NCBI GenBank assembly: GCA_032622095.1
Contig: CP136064.1
Span: forward strand, 187,470,209 to 187,534,208
Length of the DNA stretch: 64,000 nt
Source of the DNA: Siphonodentalium dalli
Taxonomy: Eukaryota > Mollusca > Scaphopoda > Gadilida > Siphonodentaliidae
Reading direction: 5' to 3'
Within the stretch, counting starts at the first letter, position 1, and each line of letters opens with the position of its first letter. The notes below the pieces were generated by a model. The model had not been told where the DNA came from. It ran no database searches and saw nothing but the letters and a program-made list of their open reading frames with translations. Positions 57,196-64,000 of this stretch are shown here, one piece after another. Position numbers and translations under genes: made by a program.

Positions 57196-57273
57196 TTCAT
57201 TCTTCATTTATTCGGATTTACCAGCTTGTTTCTATAGAAACAAGCTGGTAAATCCGAATAAATGAAGAATGAA
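57196..57273. repeat. Perfect 78-bp palindrome
   Basis: Arms of 39 bp (TTCATTCTTCATTTATTCGG...GCTTGTTTCTA) meet with no loop at TCTA|TAGA. No mismatch is visible. Perfect loop-free palindromes of this size are unstable in many cloning and sequencing systems. Confidence 0.9.
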
Positions 57274-57567
57274 TATACTCTGGCAATATGGGTTTTTAGT
57301 TGTAACACAGGCAGTGGTAGTTTTATAAATAAAAAAGGACTATATGTAAGAATAAAGTCCAGGTATATAAGTAATTCTGTAGCAGAAATCACGAAATTTC
57401 AAAACATGTTTTTTATTTGCCCACACTTCCGAAATGTCTGTACTCTACACGCTTATATATACTTAATGACATCAAGATGTATAATACTACCTTCTTTTGC
57501 CACAATTCGTACCTTGAAATGTTTATTTTGAAGTAATAAATTTGTTACAATATTACGTCTGTTTCAG

Positions 57568-57704
57568 GTGGCACCATTACTTTAGTTGTACTCGATTACA
57601 GAACGGTTGTGTTCGATTGCCGAGCCCGTGATGTTCCAGCTGCCCAGACTAAGCCGGCACTCTTTGTCAATAGCAAGAACTTGAAATGTTATATTGTCTA
57701 TTAA
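57568..57704 (+). other. Possible 3'-terminal exon
   Basis: After an acceptor-like CGTCTGTTTCAG| the frame reads GTITLVVLDYRTVVFDCRAR and DVPAAQTKPALFVN to a stop (TAA) near 57,702. Composition and length (about 45 codons) are plausible for a last exon, but no domain and no close AATAAA are seen. Confidence 0.25.
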
Positions 57705-57719
57705 AAGTTTTAAAAATAT

Positions 57720-59330
57720 TTTGATGTAAACAATTATAAAATTAAAGTTGCCATATTTATGTGGGTTTTATGTTGTATTTATATCAATTCTCCTTTCTAT
57801 ATTTCTTTGTTACCAATAGTGTTTAATTGAATGGGCCACGGTGCGACTAAATATAGAAGTTACAAGGAAAACCAGTTATATTTATATTCACTAGGCCTGA
57901 TACATGAATGGAGTTTGAGCACATTTGAATGAGTTTGAGTGATAGAATACCCCGTGCGTTAATTTCCCCTTGACCCGATTCCACGTTGCATGGTCGAATC
58001 ACACAAAATGACAGCCAGACTCGAACAATCGATGCTTCTTTCCTTATGGTATAGGTTATAAATATATTTAAACACAACTTCTTCATGCACATTCACAAGT
58101 TTATATTGCACATCCATCTCATGCATTCAATTGAAAAAAAATAGTTATATTTCACTCTCCATGATAATAAACCATACACGTATGTCATAATTCTGATTAA
58201 ATTGTAAAGAAACACTCATCTCTTCAACAGAATAGTACCCTATATAACTAAATCGAAGAGACTGTGCATCGTACATTTTATTTAATACTAATTTTCATGC
58301 TGCTTCTAAACCGGTTTCTTAGTAGACAATTTTGTTCAAATTACTTCAATCGGCACAATCATTACAACGGGAATATATGTACCACGCAATGCACACTATT
58401 AGTTTTCAGCATCTTGTTGTTTGAAATTATATTACCATTGCCACCCACATACTTGCGCAAAATATCAGGTCATCAGTGTTTAAATTATTAGTTCTGCGTT
58501 TAGCATTCACTCAATGTTTGCAATTTATGGTTTTGTATGCAGCAGATATGTGTAACATTAGGCCGGGGAGAATGGGTTAACGCGGCGATGCGGTTGCAGA
58601 AAAGGTAGCACGCTTCACGTTTATGAGGCCTTATTGCATTTAAGCACACATAATGTCCAGGTATAAAGACAGTCTCTGCCACAGAGTATGTAGGCAAATT
58701 TGGTTATGTTGAGAATTTATTGAAGATAGTCTATTGTACTCCTTTGTATTTTGATAAATTGCGTTCATGGTATACTACCATGTATTTGTGTGATAAAAGC
58801 GAAATATTCGTGTTTAACCACTTGACCGGGGGCAACTGTGACTACTATTTTAAGACACGGACAATAGGATCTACACATTTTACCTAGTAACATATGAATA
58901 GCTCTCATACTGTTCTATATTAGTGAATTTTGACAGATTTTATGTTGTATAGATTTAAAAATAAATGATTATCGGTCACATTCGTTAGATTGTTTTCATT
59001 ACATACATTTCTGCTTCTAGAAAATGTCACATAATCAATACAACCCTTTTAGATCACAAGTAACTGTTTAATTACACATATATTACACGATTCAAGATAA
59101 ACAGTACTATACGGATAAAACTGCGTTATTCTTCTGTTTCTTGGCTCCCAAAAAGTCCATATTTAACTTTGTATAAGACCTGGCTTTCGTTTGCTCTCTC
59201 GCGAGATACATCAGAGAGAATTCTTACATCTATTATTAAAAACTCCACTTATACTCTGAAATAATTGTTCCTCGTAAAATCGAGGGCTTGTTCGTTCTAG
59301 TATGACTAGCTATTCAGTTTTCACAAATTG
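57720..59330. other. Intergenic DNA, no gene seen
   Basis: Short frames on both strands, no recognised domain or repeat. Confidence 0.45.
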
Positions 59331-59525
59331 TAAATTTCCTTCGATTTTGTCCATTTTGGCGGCCATATTGGGACAGACAATCTACCGATATGGTTTACGA
59401 CTAAGCACTGTGTGTGTATATTTTATTTTATTACTAATTTGGTATTAGTTGGCGCATCTACCACCGAAATTCAGAATTTTTCGATACCAACTGCCATCAT
59501 GGACGCCATCTTGGATTACAGAAAT

Positions 59526-59656
59526 TGCTCAAAGCGGATTTTAGCGGATTTTGGATATGTTATAGAGGATATATTGCTCTTCAAAATGGAATAGAAACCA
59601 ACTTAGTCCAAATTTATTCTAGGTTGACCCTAAAATTTTAGTTTATCGACCAGACT
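59526..59656. repeat. Inverted repeat partner of 56,027-56,150
   Basis: GCTCAAAGCGGATTTTAGCG...TTTATCGACCAGACTA mirrors the left copy. It is preceded by a GGACGCCATCTTGGA box, which the left copy lacks. Confidence 0.75.
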
Positions 59657-60359
59657 AATAGACCTATTGACATAATAGTACGGATCCTTACAGTGAATCC
59701 AGTATAAGTAAATATCAGTAATGGCACGCGTCTTTAGACACTCATTTGAGCAACTACGATGTTATAGATCATGTCATGAATCACTACTCTTGTTACTCCC
59801 CTGGAGATCATATTAGACCATGCATATAGTTCTAACGGGGAAATGTTTAACATTGAAACATTAACGCAGGTAATATATTTCTTAGAGGTAATGCCCATTC
59901 GTTAATAATATGTATCATAATATAGAGAAGGTCCCAGATCGATAGTCCATGCTTTATCAGACTTTTGTGAGCCCCATTTCGCTTTACAATAATAAATTTC
60001 CGTGGATTATCAATTTCAATGTTTATCGCGAAATCGGCCCAAAAAAAAATTTGGCTAAATCATGTAATATGACTAATATCTATAGCTGGGACCTTCACCT
60101 ACTGTGAGATACATTATCAGGAACATGTATTAACAAAGAAATGTATATTACGGTATTGTTCAATGTTATTAAGTTCCCCATCGGAACCTCAAAACGTTAC
60201 CATGTATTGAACTGGTGGAATATGATCTCTACGTGAATTGAATTGCTTTATTTCACTCAATCATATAAGTTGTATGAGATACAGAGTGAAAAACGTATAT
60301 ATACAGAGCTATGTACACAATGTTAGTATGGCCGTTGCGTTTGGCGTTCGATGTCCGTA

Positions 60360-60840
60360 AGTGTCATTCGTCGTGTTCTTCGTCGTCATCATCATCATCA
60401 TCATCATCTTCATAAACAACATCATCATCATCATCTTCATCATCGTCATCATCATCATCATCACCATCATCATAATCATCATCGTCTTCGTCGTAATCAT
60501 CATCCTCATTGCCACCATATTCATCGTCGTCGCCGACGACGTCGTCGTCATCATCATCATCGTCACCACCACCACCACCACCACCACCAGCATCACCATC
60601 ATCATCCTACGCGCCCTCATCGTCGCGAGTGTTGCAACATCAGCATGATATATTCATTGTCTTTGTCATCGTCATAATACTAATCATCATCATCATCACC
60701 ACCATCGTCGTCCTCGCCGTCGTTATCGTCACCGTCGTTATCATTATCGTCGTCATCGTCATCATCAACGACGTGAACAACATCATAATCATCCTCATCA
60801 TAGTCATAGTTGTCCTCGTCTCGTCGTATCCAGAGAATAC
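60360..60840. repeat. (CAT/CGT)n trinucleotide microsatellite
   Basis: About 480 bp of CATCATCATCGTCGTC-type triplets with short (CAC)n. All frames are open and translate as His, Ile/Val, Ser or Met runs; the resulting 81- to 113-codon ORFs are artefacts. Confidence 0.9.
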
Positions 60841-61302
60841 ATATTCATGACATGCTTGGTCTACAACGATGCGTGACATTTTCACCGAACCGAGATGTTA
60901 TAGGTCACATGTAAAATATAGTTATACACCTGGTCAAGAGAATATCGAAACAGGTACATTGTTGCTATATTTCTCATGTCAAATAAAGTTATGTGTCAAG
61001 AGAATATTGAGTCATCTGTAACGTTCCGAACATCTACATCACCGTGATTGTGCGAAAACGTGTATGTCAAATGTCCCAGTGTCTTAAAGGTCCACTTAAT
61101 TTTTTTATAATGCCTTCATATACGGTTTTAATGACAATATATGACATAAGATATGATTATAATACTATAATTCATCACCATTTGGAATGTCTGTGTCTTA
61201 GAAGGTGTCCAGCATATACAGAAATAGACAATAACTGAAATCATAAAATCATTTTCCCCGTTATGGCTTCATGAATGCATCAGAATTCAAACTATAGTTT
61301 AC

Positions 61303-61364
61303 TTTCAATGGAAGGGGAATAACTCTATATCTAAATATATAGAGTTATTCCCATTCCATTGAAA
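61303..61364. repeat. Hairpin with 28-bp arms
   Basis: TTTCAATGGAAGGGGAATAA...CTCTATAT pairs with its mirror around loop CTAAAT, with one mismatch. Confidence 0.85.
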
Positions 61365-61560
61365 ATAATATTACAATAACATGATTTTTGAGGGCGTTAT
61401 GGTTTATTAACGGCCCGGCTGGAATTATTAACAGCCCAAGTGCCTATTAGCGGCCCGAGACGAAGTCGAGGGACGTTAATAGGCCCGAGGGCTGTTAATC
61501 ATTCCAGAGGGCCGTTAATAAACCATAATGCCCGATGAAATCATGTTATTACTATTATTA
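61365..61560. repeat. Long imperfect hairpin, arms about 80-95 bp
   Basis: AACATGATTT, TTATGGTTTATTAACGGCCC and TTAACAGCCC on the left mirror GGGCTGTTAA, GGCCGTTAATAAACCATAA and AAATCATGTT on the right, around a centre near CGAAGTCGAGG. Repeated (A/T)TTA(A/G)CGGCCC boxes occur within. It directly adjoins the 61,303 hairpin and may be a MITE. Confidence 0.85.
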
Positions 61561-61948
61561 CCACAGTTTTGGACATTTGACCCATTTGAGGATTTAGTGG
61601 AATAATGAAGTAGATTAAGACAGAAATATATTCAAGAACATTTAAATTTGATATCAATTGACTTGTCAGCTGATACGGACTGACGGAGTCTCGAAAATAG
61701 GACAGGGGAAAACCCAGCATTGGAGACGAGTAACAACCAATGAGAGGTTGACAGCTAAAATTATCAATGCATATATACGCTTGATACAATAATTCAATCA
61801 TATAGCGTGAATTCCAATCATAAAACCACTATAGTGTCGAGAAAATCGGATACATATTCCCATTATTTTCTTGAAATAAACACGCCAGATCGGAAGTTGA
61901 AGGGACGTAACTCTCGCGATAATAAACGAGATCTATAGTTTCCGGGCG

Positions 61949-61988
61949 GCGGGCCGATAATGAACTAGGCTTCTCATTATCGGCCCGC
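61949..61988. repeat. GC-rich 15-bp-arm hairpin
   Basis: GCGGGCCGATAATGA and TCATTATCGGCCCGC flank a 10-base loop. The GGCCCG boxes echo those in the 61,365-61,560 hairpin, so it may be a related element. Confidence 0.8.
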
Positions 61989-61999
61989 TGTTTTGGTAA

Positions 62000-63365
62000 C
62001 AATACGCTATTTGGAACGCCCCGAAAAACATTATCAATGGCCTAGAGAACGCCCTATAAAGTGGTAATAATATACATTGTGTAGACACTTCAACACAGAA
62101 TAGACGTCGGTTTATCAACAAAAACAACATGTTCACAGTTTATTACATCGAATAAGTTAAAAATACAATGTTTTTGGAACTTCCTCTTTCAAATGGTATA
62201 TAATATGGCATATATTTTATATATGTGATCTGGGGGTTCGAACATTAAGTGGGCCTTTAAAGCTTAGAGATTTTTTAAATGCTACAACAAACTTTAATGG
62301 AAGTAAGGTTATGGTACACGCGAGTGTGTGAGGCACTGGCCCAATTCGATATGTTCATTGTTTCGTATTTGCGTGAACAATTTATCATATTTTTTTCACA
62401 TTCATATTACGATTGGAATGGCACACTGGGGTGCGTATCAACTCAGATCAAGCTTGAAACATTTACATGTATGCATCAGTATATATATGTATTGAATTTA
62501 CTTTATTTACACTAAATTTGCGCCCTTGTAAAAAAATACTAGCACGTAAGACCATGATTCGGTTAAATTAAAAGAGTCTCCTAAATATAAATAGCATGGG
62601 CCGTATTGCAGATCCCTATTTATTTTCTTATACGATTGCACTGATAATATGAATTATTCTGCTCTTGTATTATCCGTGTTTATGTCTGCGTCTGCTTTTT
62701 ACTATACCTCCAAGCGAATAATAGACCGTTCCAATGTATACTTTTATAACTGAATGGGAGAATCCACTTAGTATGGAAAGGATTAACTATAGGTACTTTT
62801 ATCAATTAAGGTGAGATAATTCATACCTCATAATTAGCTGACATGACCAGAAACAATATTTATAAAAACTAATTTAAATCAAACTGTCGTTGAATCCTTA
62901 TGAAAATAACAAAAACAAATATAATGCTATCTAGTACGCCCACTTGTTTATTAATTCCTTTTGAAAACCACGAAATGCCATTTCGAAGGCAGTGTATAAA
63001 ATTGATATGGTAAAATATTTGCCCACAAGAGATGCGTTCTAGCTTTCTGATGAATTCAAAAGTTTGAAGGTTTAGATTCAATTCTGGAAAAAAAAGTTTC
63101 TGAAAAAATGTGCAATGACCATCAGTATTAAAGCAAATACATTCTCTCATATATGCGAGGCTCCTATGTGAGACTCGCGTATATAAGAGAATACATTGGC
63201 ACAGGGTTATCGCAAAATTTCAGGAAGCTACAGTCATGGAAGGGTTAACTGAATGTGTGATTAAATGCAATAATCAGGGGTCTGTGCTAAATTAATGCAA
63301 TTCTGGTCTTATTTTAATCTAAACTGATCCCACGTTGGCCCTATATCGAAATGTTAAATATCAAG
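62000..63365. other. Intergenic DNA, no gene seen
   Basis: Short frames only; nothing recognised. Confidence 0.4.
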
Positions 63366-63914
63366 CTAGTTTCGTGAAACGACTGGCAAGAGAGAAGTGA
63401 ACTGAAACACACAATTGTTGTTCTTATGTTGTGCATTTAAATGGAAGTAGTTTGGCACTGGAAATGTTAATGGACGGACTTCATTTGTGTTTTCATGCGG
63501 ACAAACTTGATGAATCCACAACTCAATGTAAATTGACTGATTTAGTTCTTCAGACTTGTCTGCAGACTTTCCTCGGTTTTGTGTTGCGCAACAATCATGA
63601 TCACTTGTGCACATGCACACATCGTCCTCAGTGGTGAATCTCTTAGTGATGATATTTTTGCACCGCATGGAAGAAACCCAATTATCTTGTTCTATTGCCC
63701 ATATACTCTCTATTTGCTCTGCATCATCGTGGCGAATTCTGAAGAACAAATGCAAGAAACGTAGTATCACAGTAGAACACAAAGTAAACGTTTGATACAG
63801 CCTAAAACACCGCGTTACATGCAGTATAGCTGTGTCACCATCGCGTGGCAGTGGTAGTACAAGAAAACCAATGTCAGAAATGGTAACGCGCTCAAAATCA
63901 TATATCATACCCAT
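63366..63914 (-). CDS. 182-codon open frame, unassigned (possible exon or chance)
   Basis: The longest frame outside recognised repeats. The middle reads DDAEQIESIWAIEQDNWVSS and KRFTTEDDVCMCTSDHDC, charged and Cys-containing, which looks more like protein than the N-terminal part (VLPLPRDGDTAILHVTRC). No domain was recognised. Three overlapping 61- to 68-codon frames on the + strand cover the same bases, so the real coding strand, if any, is unsure. It lies near the window edge and may be part of a larger gene. Confidence 0.25.
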   Translation of the reverse strand: MGMIYDFERVTISDIGFLVLPLPRDGDTAILHVTRCFRLYQTFTLCSTVILRFLHLFFRIRHDDAEQIESIWAIEQDNWVSSMRCKNIITKRFTTEDDVCMCTSDHDCCATQNRGKSADKSEELNQSIYIELWIHQVCPHENTNEVRPLTFPVPNYFHLNAQHKNNNCVFQFTSLLPVVSRN

Positions 63915-64000
63915 GATTGTAATTATAGTATATAAAATATATTGGTTTCGCGAATGACCAACTCAGAATTCCGTTATAATAACAATAACAACCAGCACCT

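Noticed and set aside
60309-60850. Poly-His, poly-Met and poly-Ser frames
   Set aside because: Trinucleotide microsatellite read in all frames.

Overview
The window is animal nuclear DNA: AT-rich, intron-containing, with little protein-coding sequence and many decayed transposons. There are no bacterial operons, Shine-Dalgarno sites or CRISPR arrays. Repeats of a kind I associate with marine molluscs (tracts ending in GACGGACGGATGG-type tails, the TCAGGTGAGCTAAAAA-type border near 50,010, LINE tails ending in GAATAAAT-type repeats) suggest a lophotrochozoan, most likely a mollusc. That placement is inference; I cannot name a species.

Layout. 1-4,850: intergenic DNA with a LINE 3' end (1,745-2,435) and small diverged repeats. 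4,850-12,600: three non-LTR retrotransposon remnants on the + strand, interleaved with the one recognisable host gene, a calmodulin-like gene on the - strand. Its exons lie at 6,356-6,607, 7,214-7,357 and 14,990-15,023; the exons carrying the initiator Met and the last few residues were not found. 12,750-22,000: tandem duplications, palindromes, a 122-bp satellite, a diverged TATACA minisatellite, and a 749-bp poly-G-ended transposon (20,498-21,246) inside that minisatellite.

22,029-31,022 is the main discovery. It is a 9.0-kb element that is almost entirely one giant inverted repeat: two arms of about 4.4 kb around a 228-bp spacer. It starts with 5'-AG, ends with CT-3', and is flanked by a perfect 6-bp target-site duplication (ATCATT). 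Those are the integration hallmarks of Polinton/Maverick elements (integrating relatives of polintoviruses, adintoviruses and adenoviruses). No polymerase, integrase or capsid gene is present. Each arm carries one copy of an unrecognised gene encoding an N-terminal C2H2 zinc finger, an acidic Ser/Asp tract and a helical C-terminus. The right copy is intact (211 codons) and the left has a single nonsense change in the finger. Each arm also holds a 3'-truncated relic of the gene, three copies of a module with iterated TTAAAGG motifs, a 20-bp TGCTCATT array and a TTTGAAAT array. I interpret it as a defective, snap-back (one-end-duplicated) Polinton that kept its termini and one gene.

31,023-38,400: a perfect long hairpin (31,873-32,037), a 714-bp hAT element with a BED finger remnant and a perfect 8-bp duplication, then mostly featureless DNA. 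38,406-44,518: a candidate 6.1-kb element with the same poly-G ends and 7-bp duplication style as the 20.5-kb element; it encloses a two-orientation minisatellite (40.6-42.9 kb). 44,500-53,700: dispersed repeats, a frameshifted gene with an HGKGPCDGVGG motif and a C-terminal PHD finger (50,768-51,580, -), and a 15-bp motif recurring seven times. 53,700-64,000: mostly intergenic DNA with several near-perfect palindromes, a (CAT)n tract and an unassigned 182-codon ORF.

The genes do not form a pathway. The window is best read as one host gene and its flanks, invaded by at least five classes of mobile DNA.
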